Source: JACCYQ01 sp036675565
Lineage (GTDB): Bacteria > Bacteroidota > Bacteroidia > Chitinophagales > Chitinophagaceae
DNA length: 59,109 nucleotides
Direction: 5' to 3'
Assembly: GCA_036675565.1 (NCBI GenBank)
Contig: JAKFER010000027.1
Span: 1 to 59,109 of the forward strand
The position numbers were made by a program, and so were the translations under genes. This document shows, piece by piece, positions 37,646-46,415 of the stretch (the stretch's first letter is position 1; every line of letters starts with the position of its first letter). The notes under the pieces were generated by a model. The model saw only the letters and a program-made list of their open reading frames with translations. It was not told the DNA's origin and searched no databases.

Positions 37646-39316
37646 ATGCAAGAATTAAATAAGTCCACACCAAATTTGATCTTATTAATAACTGTATCGC
37701 TATTTAGCTTCATAAGTTTACAAGGGCAGTCCACAACCGCAATTCAAACATGGCAGCTTTCAAAAGATACTTCCATACAGGAACTCGCCATCAGGGGGAT
37801 GAACTTTAGATCCAATATTATTGTAACTGGTAAACTATATAATACAACCAATGATCAAATAGTTATTAGCCAGGATTCGGTTATTCGCGTATTTAATGTT
37901 GTTAAAGATTCACTCCATTTAATTTCATCGCTTTATATGGATAATCATGTCCAACAGATGATCATTGGAGATATAGATAACAACGGTCAAAATGAAATTA
38001 TCGCAGCAACAGGAAAATCCGGGTATGCTAATGATATTGAAATAAAACTTTTCATAATCAAAAGAAATGCTCAAACCTGGCAACCTTATAACATTTTTAC
38101 AAAAGCTTCAGAAAGACCCTATCCGGTTTTCCTGCAAATTGAAGGTGATAAAACGATAGGCAACAAAAAAATTATTCTTTCCTTTTACGAATCAAAATAC
38201 ATCGTGGAAACCAGGGCATTTACTATGGATGCTTCCGGTAATTGGCAGCATACAACAGTTGAAAAAAAACGAATGGCAACTTCAAGGGATATTGGAATGC
38301 TTCCAGGGTTTAATAATCCTGTTACAGTTGTTGGCAGGCCTTATGGGGATACCGTTGGAATGACTGGCGATGCTTATATAAAATTATCCAATCGCGAAGA
38401 ACAACTTCCTGCCTTCAGGGGAGTTAAAGTCATCCGGATTGGAGATTTAAACGGTGATGGTAAAAATGAAATTTTTGCAGGCGACGGATGGCACCAGGAT
38501 TATGGTAAAATTGCGCGAGGTAGAATAGCTATGATTTCACCCACTGATACAGGTTATCATTATGAATTGATCGAAGACGTAAAAGGTCAACCTGATATAA
38601 TACAAATAGATGTTCAAGATATTAATGGGGATGGCAGGAATGAATTAGTTACCAGGGGAAGTAAATATTTCAGGGTGTACACTAAAGATAGTAATGCCTG
38701 GAAAGTTTTTACAAATGACAAAATAGTTTCTGCTCCTTTTACTATTGGAGATATTAATGGAGACCATTTCCCGGATGTGATTTTTGCGGGCAAAGACAAA
38801 ATTTCAGTTTATAATTTTAACCACTTGACTTATAGTGCTGATCTCGGAAAGGAAATAGTAACTGAGAAAATAGATCCGTTATCTCTGCTTGACAAAAAAG
38901 CACCTGGATTAGTTGCAGAAAAATGGTATAACGGCTCTTTTGCAGGGATGGAAAAATTGAAGGGAAAAGTTGTGGTATTGGATTTCTGGGCTACCTGGTG
39001 TAAACCATGTATTAAAATGTTTCCAACACTGCGAAGCTGGCAGGAGAAATTTGGTAAAGATGGATTGGTAATTCTCGGCCTTACCAAAATTGACAATACA
39101 CAAAATTTGGTCACTGTTGAAAATTTTATACGTAAGGAAAAATTTCCTTACCCCATTGGTGTTGCAGAAGAAGCATTCAATAATCTTTCATACGGAGTAG
39201 GTGGAATTCCTCATATGGTTCTTATTGACAAAGAAGGAATAGTTAGAAGATTCGAAGTTGGAGCCGGGGACGGAAAAGATTTTGAAAATGAAATAAATAA
39301 ATACATCGCCAAATAA
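37646..39316 (+). CDS. exported FG-GAP/VCBS-repeat protein fused to TlpA-like thioredoxin domain
   Basis: A TTG at 37637 opens the frame, but the ATG at 37646 is the more likely start (556 residues). After a signal segment (LILLITVSLFSFISLQG) the first 390 residues hold at least four FG-GAP-like calcium-binding repeats: DIDNNGQNEI, DLNGDGKNEI, DINGDGRNEL and DINGDHFPDV, as in integrin-type propellers. The C-terminal domain is TlpA-like with FWATWCKPCIKM (Cys452, Cys455) and the loop GIPHMVLID. Fusion of a beta-propeller binding module to a thiol reductase in a SusCD operon is unusual. I infer that the propeller docks the reductase onto a protein or peptide at the cell surface. Confidence 0.87.
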   Translation: MQELNKSTPNLILLITVSLFSFISLQGQSTTAIQTWQLSKDTSIQELAIRGMNFRSNIIVTGKLYNTTNDQIVISQDSVIRVFNVVKDSLHLISSLYMDNHVQQMIIGDIDNNGQNEIIAATGKSGYANDIEIKLFIIKRNAQTWQPYNIFTKASERPYPVFLQIEGDKTIGNKKIILSFYESKYIVETRAFTMDASGNWQHTTVEKKRMATSRDIGMLPGFNNPVTVVGRPYGDTVGMTGDAYIKLSNREEQLPAFRGVKVIRIGDLNGDGKNEIFAGDGWHQDYGKIARGRIAMISPTDTGYHYELIEDVKGQPDIIQIDVQDINGDGRNELVTRGSKYFRVYTKDSNAWKVFTNDKIVSAPFTIGDINGDHFPDVIFAGKDKISVYNFNHLTYSADLGKEIVTEKIDPLSLLDKKAPGLVAEKWYNGSFAGMEKLKGKVVVLDFWATWCKPCIKMFPTLRSWQEKFGKDGLVILGLTKIDNTQNLVTVENFIRKEKFPYPIGVAEEAFNNLSYGVGGIPHMVLIDKEGIVRRFEVGAGDGKDFENEINKYIAK

Positions 39317-39340
39317 ATCAGATCACTAAAAATAAAAAAG

Positions 39341-40432
39341 ATGATAAATAAAATTAGTTTAGTGATGCTTTTTCTTTTATTGTTTATTAAGTCCCAATGC
39401 CTGTATGGTCAGGAAAACAGCGTGGTTTTTCAACCTCTGACATTTTCTGAAGCAAAACAAAAAGCAAAAGCGGAAAATAAATATATTTTCCTGGACGCAT
39501 ATACCGTCTGGTGCGTTCCCTGCAAAAGAATGGAAAAAGATGTTTTCTCCCAAAAACAGGCTGCCAGTTTTTTTAATCCATTATTCATCAATGTGAAATT
39601 TGATATGGAAAAAGGGGAAGGCATTGAACTAAGAGAAAAATACCAGGTTGCTGCATTCCCTACCTATTTGATTATTACCCCCAAGGGTGAACTGGTACAT
39701 AAAATAATCGGCTATTCACCTTTGGATACATTCCTGGTAAAAGTGAAGAAAGGACTGACTTTGGATTATGCTTCTGAGAACCTTCATAAAAAATTTATAG
39801 CAGGAGAAAGAAGCCCGGCTTTTATTAATCAATATAAGAATGTATTAACTGAAACCTATAATAATCAAGAATTATTATGGCTTTATGGCAAGCTGTTTAC
39901 GGAGTTACCGGATGAAAAAAGATTTGATAGCAGCAGTTGGAAAGTGTATAAAACGATCAGATCATATAAAGACACCATTTTTCAATTCATGTTATACAAC
40001 CAGGATATTGTTTCAAAATATGTAAGCAAGGAAGAACTTATATATAAATTAAAAGTGGTCTGCTTTGTTACGCTATTCGATGATTATACAGGGAAAAAAC
40101 CATTGTCTGATGAGGAACGACAACAATTAATGAATGATATAAAGTTCATACCAGTAGATTTCAAAGATGACGTAAATGTAGTGAGCAGGGCAGTCCTGCT
40201 ATATAAGGCAGGTAAATATGACCAGTTAATAACACTGTATGAACAATTTGTGTCTGGGCTGTCGATCAACCGGACATTCTGGGATAAACACCTGGCCGCT
40301 ATATCATTTCAAACACCTGATCAAATCAGACGGGTCAAAGAATATCTTATTAAATCAAAAGAAAATTGTCATCCAAACTCAGTAAAGTTTTATACGGAGC
40401 TCATTGCGAATTACAAAAATCACTACAACTAG
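39341..40432 (+). CDS. exported thioredoxin-fold protein with helical C-terminal region
   Basis: This 363-residue protein has a signal peptide (SLVMLFLLLFIKSQCLYGQ). The thioredoxin_7-like domain has the motif WCVPC (Cys58, Cys61) and the cis-proline loop FPTYLIIT. The remaining 230 residues are helical and unrecognised. It is similar in layout to the 397-residue protein at 26.7 kb, including the shared segments DMEKGEGI and EKY, so the two are paralogs serving parallel loci. It is the last gene of the third SusCD locus. A periplasmic reductase role is inferred from the CxxC motif and the nearby DsbD. Confidence 0.86.
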   Translation: MINKISLVMLFLLLFIKSQCLYGQENSVVFQPLTFSEAKQKAKAENKYIFLDAYTVWCVPCKRMEKDVFSQKQAASFFNPLFINVKFDMEKGEGIELREKYQVAAFPTYLIITPKGELVHKIIGYSPLDTFLVKVKKGLTLDYASENLHKKFIAGERSPAFINQYKNVLTETYNNQELLWLYGKLFTELPDEKRFDSSSWKVYKTIRSYKDTIFQFMLYNQDIVSKYVSKEELIYKLKVVCFVTLFDDYTGKKPLSDEERQQLMNDIKFIPVDFKDDVNVVSRAVLLYKAGKYDQLITLYEQFVSGLSINRTFWDKHLAAISFQTPDQIRRVKEYLIKSKENCHPNSVKFYTELIANYKNHYN

Positions 40433-40739
40433 TTTTTTTGAGGTATATTTTAAATTGTCGGTAACTGTACTTCTACGTCTTATTCACACTATAACTACAA
40501 AAAGAGGGTTTGCCTTTCCATATTCTTAAAATGATTGCACCAAAGCTTCCCCCTAAAAGACTCTTTCGATGGTCTTAATAAAAACCACGTAAATACTTTT
40601 TGTTCAGGTAACTATTTTTTGTTTTCTGAAATCAAAAATATGGTTTACAAAAGTTATAAACAGCATTAACAAAATTTTGTCAAAACCGAACTAGTACCAA
40701 AATCCGGATTATCTGTCTTGTAATATATAAACTGCCTTT
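40433..40739. other. 307-bp intergenic region before the DsbD operon
   Basis: Non-coding and AT-rich. The right end carries the first of seven phased direct repeats (40693 and 40714). Another GTC pair with 20-bp spacing at 40457/40477 does not fit the 21-bp pattern. No clear terminator was found for the upstream operon beyond a T run right after its last stop codon. Confidence 0.4.
40692..40727 (+). promoter_or_regulatory. phased direct repeat, copy 1 (before DsbD operon)
   Basis: Half-site AGTACC begins at 40693 and half-site TGTCTT at 40714, exactly 21 bp apart, followed by an AT-rich TAATATATAA. It is the most divergent first half-site of the seven. It lies 26 bp before the ATG of the DsbD-N-like gene. 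Confidence 0.55.
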
Positions 40740-41192
40740 ATGAAAAAATTATTTGCTTTATGCCTGGGTTTGATGATGGTGGTCCTGGCGCATGCCCAGG
40801 TACAGAACCCTGTAGATTGGACCTTTACAACCAAAAAAATAAATGCCTCTACCTATGAAGTGCATTTGATCGCCAAAATGGAGCCAGGCTGGCATGTCTA
40901 TTCTCAGACCACGCCAGATGGTGGTCCGATACCAACGACGATTTCATTTTCCAAAAACCCGCTGGTTTCACTAAATGGGAAAACCAAAGAAGTTGGTAAA
41001 CTCGAACAAAGATTCGAAGAGCTTTTTGGGGTGGATGTAAAACAGTTTTCAGATCAGGTCAGTTTCGTACAAACTATACAGGTAAAGGGTAAAGTGAAAA
41101 CATCCCTTTCAGGCAGTGTGGAATTTATGACCTGTAATGACCGGGAGTGCATGCCGCCAACCACCCAAAAATTTTCCATAGCACTTAATTAA
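40740..41192 (+). CDS. exported DsbD N-terminal-domain-like protein
   Basis: This 150-residue protein has a signal peptide (LFALCLGLMMVVLAHAQ). The mature part matches the thiol-carrying N-terminal domain of DsbD (DsbC_N/DsbD-alpha type): VDWTFTTKKINASTYEVHLI, HVYSQTTPDGGPIP, and the cysteine pair in MTCNDRECMPP. Here it is a stand-alone periplasmic protein encoded 9 bp before a full DsbD gene. It probably accepts electrons from DsbD and passes them to the thioredoxin-like proteins of the SusCD loci. A 152-residue paralog lies at 48.5 kb. Cysteine spacing (four residues between) differs slightly from what I recall of E. coli DsbD. Confidence 0.87.
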   Translation: MKKLFALCLGLMMVVLAHAQVQNPVDWTFTTKKINASTYEVHLIAKMEPGWHVYSQTTPDGGPIPTTISFSKNPLVSLNGKTKEVGKLEQRFEELFGVDVKQFSDQVSFVQTIQVKGKVKTSLSGSVEFMTCNDRECMPPTTQKFSIALN

Positions 41193-41201
41193 CTGACTTG
41201 A

Positions 41202-43199
41202 ATGAATAAATTATTTCGCATATGCATTTGCGTGTGTATGCTTATTATTGCCTTGCCATCATGGGCTAATGATTCTACAAACGTCAGCCTTCGTTTTGAT
41301 CAACAAAGAATAAGCGATAGTTCCATCCTGATTACTATAAAAGCAAAGATGCATGATGCTATTCTGTATGGTCTGCAGAAATCTGATCAGGATGCCCTTT
41401 ATTCAACCATCACATTCGACTCCCTCACTTCCAGTTATTTGTCCGGTAATATTGTTGAAAAGGGTAAAGTGCATACTGAGAGAGATGCGGTGCTGGATGC
41501 CAATGTTCGTTTTTTTACCGATTCAGTTGAATGGCAACAATCCATTTTAATAGACAGACATGATAGCGCCTTGCTCAAAGGATCTGTAAATTTTATGTAT
41601 AAAAAAGGGGATGAATACCTGCCTGGTGAAAAGTCATTCAAATTATTTATTGAACCACAAAAAGTCGATGCCCAGTCAACATCTATATCGGATCGTTCAT
41701 TGCTTTGGATATTTCTTGCTGCCTTTGCAGGAGGCTTACTTGCTTTACTAACCCCATGTGTTTATTCCATGATCCCAGTCACAGTTTCTTTTTTTACCAA
41801 AAGAAGCCGGACAAAAAAAGAAGGTATTCAAAATGCTTTTTTATATTCTGCCTCCATTGTTGTTATTTTCACCTTACTGGGATTTCTGATTACCCTGATA
41901 TTCGGGCCAGCGGCATTGAATAATCTGGCTACTAACTGGATTGCCAATCTTTTTTTCTTTGCCGTATTTTTAATTTTTGGCATCTCATTCTTAGGTGCCT
42001 TTGATATTGCCCTGCCAGCTTCATGGTCAACCAAAGCCGATAGTAAAGCGGGCACCGGAAGTTTTATGGGCATCTTTTTTATGGCCCTAACCCTGGTAGT
42101 TGTTTCCTTTTCATGTACTGGACCTATTATCGGTAATTTACTGGTTCTCGCAGCCAAAGGAAATTTTTACGGCCCGCTCGTAGGTATGTTCGGTTTCTCT
42201 TTGGCGTTAGCCTTGCCCTTTGCTTTATTTGCTTTCTTTCCCTCTAAACTGAATATTCTGGGCAAAGCCGGTGGATGGCTCAATGCAGTTAAGGTAACGC
42301 TGGGTTTTCTGGAACTTGCGCTGGCGTTAAAATTTTTAAGTAATGCCGACCTGGTAAAAGGATGGCGATTCCTGGACCGGGAAATATTTATCGCACTCTG
42401 GATCGTCATTTTTGTACTGCTTGGTATTTACCTGCTGGGTAAATTAAAGTTTCATCATGATGATGAACTGCCTAAAAACGATTTTGGACTTCCTTATATA
42501 TCCGTTCCCCGGTTATTTTTTGCGATGGCTTCATTAGCTTTTGCTGTTTATATGGTTCCGGGTATGTGGGGAGCACCACTCAAAGGTATCAGCGCATTTG
42601 TGCCACCCATGGGTACGCAGGATTTTAATGCATCATCTAATAGATCTGCCAGCGCTGCTCCATTTGTAAATCATGATGAAACAATGACCTTGCCGCAGCC
42701 GGTAAAATACTATGACCAGATGCATATCTATGAACCGGAAGTGGTGACAACCTATGGTATGATCACCTATTTTGACTATGATGAAGCCTTGGCTGTTGCC
42801 CGTAAACTGGATAAGCCATTGATGCTTGATTTCACAGGCATCAATTGTGTGAACTGCCGTAAAATGGAAGGGCAGGTATGGAGCGATCCGGAAGTGATGA
42901 AAAGACTAAAAGAAGATTTTGTGATTGCTTCACTATATGTCGATGTTCATAATATAGAACTACCATTTTCTGAACAATATTTTTCAGAAGCATTGGATCA
43001 GGAAGTGGAGACACTAGGAGATAAAAACGCAGATATGCAAGTGGCACGTTTTGGAGCCAATACACAGCCTTATTACTTTTTCCTGGATAAAAATGAAAAT
43101 AAATTGATAGATGAAGGTTATGGCTATGATCCGGGTATAAATAAATTTATTCAATTATTGGATCAGGTTAAAGAAGAGTTCAAGAAAAGAAAAAGTTGA
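41202..43199 (+). CDS. dsbD: thiol:disulfide interchange protein DsbD
   Basis: This 665-residue protein has a signal peptide, an N-terminal periplasmic domain, a central block of about eight membrane helices and a C-terminal thioredoxin domain. The redox cysteines are visible: Cys186 in LLTPCVYSM and Cys305 in VSFSCTGPI in the membrane part, and Cys549/Cys552 in GINCVNCRKM in the C-terminal domain. DsbD carries reducing power from cytosolic thioredoxin to periplasmic thiol proteins. The N-terminal domain lacks the usual conserved cysteine pair as far as I can see; that function may be supplied by the separate protein encoded just upstream. The stop is followed one base later by the cysteine synthase gene. 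Confidence 0.92.
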   Translation: MNKLFRICICVCMLIIALPSWANDSTNVSLRFDQQRISDSSILITIKAKMHDAILYGLQKSDQDALYSTITFDSLTSSYLSGNIVEKGKVHTERDAVLDANVRFFTDSVEWQQSILIDRHDSALLKGSVNFMYKKGDEYLPGEKSFKLFIEPQKVDAQSTSISDRSLLWIFLAAFAGGLLALLTPCVYSMIPVTVSFFTKRSRTKKEGIQNAFLYSASIVVIFTLLGFLITLIFGPAALNNLATNWIANLFFFAVFLIFGISFLGAFDIALPASWSTKADSKAGTGSFMGIFFMALTLVVVSFSCTGPIIGNLLVLAAKGNFYGPLVGMFGFSLALALPFALFAFFPSKLNILGKAGGWLNAVKVTLGFLELALALKFLSNADLVKGWRFLDREIFIALWIVIFVLLGIYLLGKLKFHHDDELPKNDFGLPYISVPRLFFAMASLAFAVYMVPGMWGAPLKGISAFVPPMGTQDFNASSNRSASAAPFVNHDETMTLPQPVKYYDQMHIYEPEVVTTYGMITYFDYDEALAVARKLDKPLMLDFTGINCVNCRKMEGQVWSDPEVMKRLKEDFVIASLYVDVHNIELPFSEQYFSEALDQEVETLGDKNADMQVARFGANTQPYYFFLDKNENKLIDEGYGYDPGINKFIQLLDQVKEEFKKRKS

Positions 43200-43200
43200 T

Positions 43201-44247
43201 ATGGATACAACATCGCAATATTCAAATACCAATTCACAGGAAAAAAAATTTCGACACCTATGGAATATGGTTGGACATACGCCCATGGTAGAATTACTTT
43301 ATCGCTATAAAAATAAGAACCGCCGAATTTTTGTAAAGTGTGAGCATTATAACCTGACAGGAAGCATTAAAGACCGTATGGCATTATACATCTTACAAAA
43401 AGCTTATGAGCTCGGTACAATCAAAAAGACAGATATTATTGTTGAAGCAACAAGTGGAAATACAGGTATCTCATTTAGTGCAATAGGGAAGGCCTTGGGA
43501 CATAACGTCAAAATTATTATGCCTGACTGGTTGAGCAAAGAAAGAATGGATATTATAAGAAGCATGGGGGCAGACATATTATTGGTATCAAAAGATCAGG
43601 GTGGTTTTTTGGGTAGTATTAACATCAGTGAAAAGATGGCCAGCGAAAATGATAATATCTTTCTTCCTCGCCAGTTCGAGAATTGTTACAATGCAGAAGC
43701 ACACGAAAAAACCACTGCCAGGGAAATATGGATGCAGTTGCAAAACATTGATCTGACTCCTGATGCATTTGTCGCTGGTGTTGGTACCGGGGGCACTATC
43801 ATGGGCGTTGGTCATTACCTGAAAAAAAGAAATCCGCTTGTTTGTATTCACCCGCTTGAACCACTGGAATCACCGACATTATCTACAGGCTACAAAGTAG
43901 GTTCACACCGGATCCAGGGTATATCGGATGAATTCATTCCAGCTATCGTGGAATTAGATCAACTTGATTCTGTAGTAAAAGCCTCGGATGGAGATTCTAT
44001 TTTGATGGCGCAGAAACTGGCCTGTCAGCTAGGACTGGCTGTAGGGATATCATCCGGTGCTAATTTAATAGGTGCTATTAAAATCCAGGAGCAGCTGCAG
44101 GAAAATGCGGTAGTTGTTACTGTATTTTCTGATAGCAATAAAAAATATTTAAGTACTGATCTTGTAAAAGAAGAACCTGTTAAAGATGGATACCTGTCAA
44201 CAGAGGTTGATTTATTAGATTATGTTCCGGTTAATAGAAAATTTTAA
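43201..44247 (+). CDS. PLP-dependent cysteine synthase family protein
   Basis: This 348-residue protein belongs to the fold-type II PLP enzymes. Lys58 in NLTGSIKDRMA should bind the cofactor, SGNTG binds the substrate carboxylate, GTGGTIMGVG binds the phosphate of PLP, and SSGAN lies near the pyridine nitrogen. The family includes O-acetylserine sulfhydrylase (CysK/CysM) and cystathionine beta-synthase. It starts one base after the dsbD stop, so it is translationally coupled to a disulfide reductase. This links periplasmic thiol reduction to cysteine metabolism. The C-terminal 50 residues extend beyond a minimal CysM. The exact reaction is not fixed by sequence. Confidence 0.88.
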   Translation: MDTTSQYSNTNSQEKKFRHLWNMVGHTPMVELLYRYKNKNRRIFVKCEHYNLTGSIKDRMALYILQKAYELGTIKKTDIIVEATSGNTGISFSAIGKALGHNVKIIMPDWLSKERMDIIRSMGADILLVSKDQGGFLGSINISEKMASENDNIFLPRQFENCYNAEAHEKTTAREIWMQLQNIDLTPDAFVAGVGTGGTIMGVGHYLKKRNPLVCIHPLEPLESPTLSTGYKVGSHRIQGISDEFIPAIVELDQLDSVVKASDGDSILMAQKLACQLGLAVGISSGANLIGAIKIQEQLQENAVVVTVFSDSNKKYLSTDLVKEEPVKDGYLSTEVDLLDYVPVNRKF

Positions 44248-44321
44248 TAAAAATTTGATTTAGTGTTTTTTGATTAAGAAGGATTGTTTCTACATTCCTT
44301 TGTAGTTTTCTCATAAGCAAT

Positions 44322-44349
44322 AAGGGAGGCATGTCTATGCTTCCTTTTT
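44322..44349 (+). terminator. intrinsic terminator after cysteine synthase gene
   Basis: AAGGGAGGCAT, a short loop GTCT, ATGCTTCCTT and a T run form a stem with one bulge. It is the natural end of the DsbD-cysteine synthase operon. Confidence 0.7.
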
Positions 44350-44482
44350 AATTTAATTTATTGTTCATTTTTTAAAGCTTTATTTAAGCCCAAGATCTGC
44401 TATAATATAATATGATGATTACGTTTCAGCCCTTATTAATAGTTTTAAAGACTGAACCATAAACGATTGTTATCCACATAAG

Positions 44483-44520
44483 TAGTCCTTTATCTGCTAC
44501 AAATAGTCTTTATAATATAA
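44483..44520 (+). promoter_or_regulatory. phased direct repeat, copy 2 (before RteC-like gene 1)
   Basis: Half-site AGTCCTTT begins at 44484 and AGTCTTT at 44505, 21 bp apart, followed by TATAATATAA. It is the best-conserved copy. The RteC-like gene starts 126 bp beyond the second half-site. Confidence 0.65.
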
Positions 44521-44630
44521 CATAGACTAAACAGCTTATCCCGGATAATATCAAAAATAATCTGACGCGATAAGAACACAATTGATTCGTACTTTTTTAA
44601 AAACATTTAATTCTTTTTAAAAAGGGAATC

Positions 44631-45269
44631 ATGCATCCAATATTCAAACCGCTTTATCTGGAGATGTTAAGTTCGCTTTGTTTTACCCTATCTATGGACT
44701 TACCCGAAGAATCAAAAATTTCCAACTGTTTCTGGATATCTAATGATTACTGGAAAAAATTATTATTATCACCGGAACATCTGGAATTTCAAAACGATGA
44801 TTTGGAAATAGATTTCTACCGGAATGTAAAACCGAAATTTACCAGCTACCAGCAATATTTTATCCTGCTTTATGAAAGCCACATGTTCATACCTCCTGAT
44901 CCCTTACAAATACCGGCATACTGGCGAAGAGAATCCAAAAGTCTGCAAGGATTTTTTAAAGAGCACCGTTCTTTTATCCGGTATTATCTCACAGGAAAAA
45001 CCCATAAAGACAAAGAATATTTTTTACCCAAAAGAGTACCAATTAAAAGTATATTAAGCTATTCTGTTTACGACATCAATATGGATTACTGCAGTTCCCA
45101 TGATCACCTGGTGCGCAGTTACCTGGCTCATAAAATGTTTGCCATTTTTCTAAGGCAAAAAATTAAAACACTGATTGAAAAACCATCCCATAATTGTTCG
45201 CGCTTAAAAGACCGCGACCTTCACGTACATTTTCGCACGGACACTACTGCTGATAAATACCCTTTTTGA
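44631..45269 (+). CDS. RteC-domain protein 1
   Basis: This 212-residue protein shows the RteC core: EIDFYRNVKPKFTSYQQYF, ESHMFIPPDP and the long helical stretch FFKEHRSFIRYYL, followed by YFLPKR. RteC was described as the transcription activator of the excision operon of the tetracycline-resistance element CTnDOT, and homologs are spread through Bacteroidota genomes and islands. A C-terminal winged-helix part should bind DNA. A paralog of 186 residues lies at 53.1 kb. The gene has the phased direct repeat in front and a strong terminator behind, so it is a single-gene unit. Its target is unknown; no integrase is in the window. Confidence 0.85.
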   Translation: MHPIFKPLYLEMLSSLCFTLSMDLPEESKISNCFWISNDYWKKLLLSPEHLEFQNDDLEIDFYRNVKPKFTSYQQYFILLYESHMFIPPDPLQIPAYWRRESKSLQGFFKEHRSFIRYYLTGKTHKDKEYFLPKRVPIKSILSYSVYDINMDYCSSHDHLVRSYLAHKMFAIFLRQKIKTLIEKPSHNCSRLKDRDLHVHFRTDTTADKYPF

Positions 45270-45303
45270 AAACAATTTTTCTTCTCATAAATATGTTTTT
45301 TTA

Positions 45304-45336
45304 AGAGGTATGTTTTTCATACCTCTATTTTTTTTT
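45304..45336 (+). terminator. intrinsic terminator after RteC-like gene 1
   Basis: AGAGGTATG, loop TTTTT and CATACCTCT form a perfect 9-bp stem, followed by A and a run of nine T. It lies 35 bp after the RteC stop codon. Confidence 0.9.
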
Positions 45337-45390
45337 CTGCCGGATGTGCATGCTGTAACTGTTTTGAATACGCTATCCTGGTTAACCATT

Positions 45391-45637
45391 TTATGCCGGT
45401 AAGAAATAACCGCTGGTGCTTTTGGTATATATTGCAGGTGAATTATTTTGGAGCAAGGAACACATAAGATCATGCGCTGGAGTTAATGTGAAATCTCCAA
45501 AGCTGACCTGGATGAGTGAAAAAGTTTTTCAGGTATTTATTTCCGGGATCTCTTTAACCGCGTATATACCTGGGAGTTAATAAACCCATCAAAGTGGTTC
45601 ATTCAGGCCGGTCCAGGCAGCGTATACATATATGGTT
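45391..45637 (-). pseudogene. remnant of a HipA-family toxin kinase
   Basis: Read on the minus strand directly after the decayed antitoxin gene, the sequence first gives IYVYAAWTGLNEP and then, after a frame change, LLMGLLTPRYIRG. This matches the start of HipA proteins that follow this HipB type. After another frame change it gives KNFSLIQVSFGDFTLTPAHD, which matches the conserved late part of the kinase domain (usually KNFSL ... LSPAYDL). About 300 residues between the two parts are missing. The gene is thus internally deleted and frameshifted. Limits are approximate. Confidence 0.65.
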
Positions 45638-45971
45638 TTAGTTTGTACCGCCATCATTACTGGTTTTTCTTTTAGGTGCCCTTTCTTTAGTGATCATCCC
45701 ACGTCTTGCAGTTTGCGGCCAAATTCATCTTCACCAGCTAAATTCAGAAAATCTTTTTCCAATCCCATAACAAATAACACCTGGAAATAAGCACTCATAG
45801 CAACCTGCAGGTCTCCTTTTCTATCAGCCATAACCTTTTTCGGCCAATGCCTGCCCTTTCAGCGACCTGTTCAGTACTCAGTTTCCGCCTCAAACGGGCC
45901 AGTTTGATCTGTTCACCCATCTGTTCCAGCAGCTTTTTACCTTTAGGAAATATACGAGCAGCTTCTTTCAT
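45638..45971 (-). pseudogene. decayed XRE-family (HipB-like) antitoxin gene
   Basis: From the ATG at 45971 the minus strand reads MKEAARIFPKGKKLLEQMGE and then IKLARLRRKLSTEQVAERAG, a typical helix-turn-helix of the HipB-like group. After IEK a one-base deletion shifts the frame and causes a stop. In the next frame the coding sense continues as GDLQVAMSAYFQVLFVMGLE and KDFLNLAGEDEFGRKLQ. A second shift near GACGTGGGATGATC leads into ITKERAPKRKTSNDGG and the natural stop at 45638. Two frameshifts in about 110 codons show it is a pseudogene. The HipA-type toxin remnant follows immediately. Confidence 0.75.
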
Positions 45972-46349
45972 AATGATTCATATATGATACAAAAACAGGC
46001 GTTTTGTTTCATTAAAGAAACAATATGATAATGTATTTTATTCTGTGACTGGTTAAATGTTATCACTGTTCCATTCAACCTTTTTCAGTTTTTTATATAA
46101 TACGCTCTGTATTTCATTATGGCCGCTTAAGTTAAAAAATAACTGTTCATCCGGTACACATGTTCTGTTCTGGATAAAATTTTATCAATTATGCTTTTTG
46201 CCCTCTTGACAGTAAATTAAAGGAAGCACTTATCATCTGTGGCAAATAGCGCATATCCCATACAGTTATTTACTTTAATTTCCGTCTGATTCTCAAATAT
46301 GAATCCTTAGGACCTCAATACACACCTGAACATTAAATATTTCTTCAAT
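45972..46349. other. non-coding stretch with possible degenerate coding fragment
   Basis: No intact gene. On the minus strand around 46060-46170 a stop-free fragment reads VPDEQLFFNLSGHNEIQSVL and then YKKLKKVEWNSDNI before a stop, without a start codon. It has the look of real protein but I do not recognise it. Together with the HipBA remnants it suggests gene decay here. Confidence 0.35.
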
Positions 46350-46386
46350 AGTCCTTTTTGCTGTTCCAACTGTCTTATATATAACC
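46349..46386 (+). promoter_or_regulatory. phased direct repeat, copy 3 (before FKBP-like gene)
   Basis: Half-site AGTCCTTT begins at 46350 and TGTCTT at 46371, 21 bp apart, followed by ATATATAA. The ATG of the FKBP-like gene is 45 bp beyond the second half-site. Confidence 0.65.
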
Positions 46387-46415
46387 ATCCTTTTGACAAA
46401 TTCAAACAATCTGTT

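Larger units (their letters stand above)
44248..44630. other. 383-bp intergenic region with terminator and operator repeat
   Basis: Contains the terminator of the DsbD operon at 44322-44349 and copy 2 of the phased direct repeat at 44484/44505. The last 30 bp before the RteC start have the sequence style TTTTTTAAAAACATTT, an AT-rich leader seen before several genes of this region. No other gene is seen. Confidence 0.5.

Noticed and set aside
40457..40482. Additional phased repeat copy
   Set aside because: The GTC cores are 20 bp apart and the first half-site lacks AGTCC; not near a start codon.
45285..45473. 62-residue minus-strand frame
   Set aside because: It overlaps the RteC terminator and the HipA remnant in another frame; no independent support.
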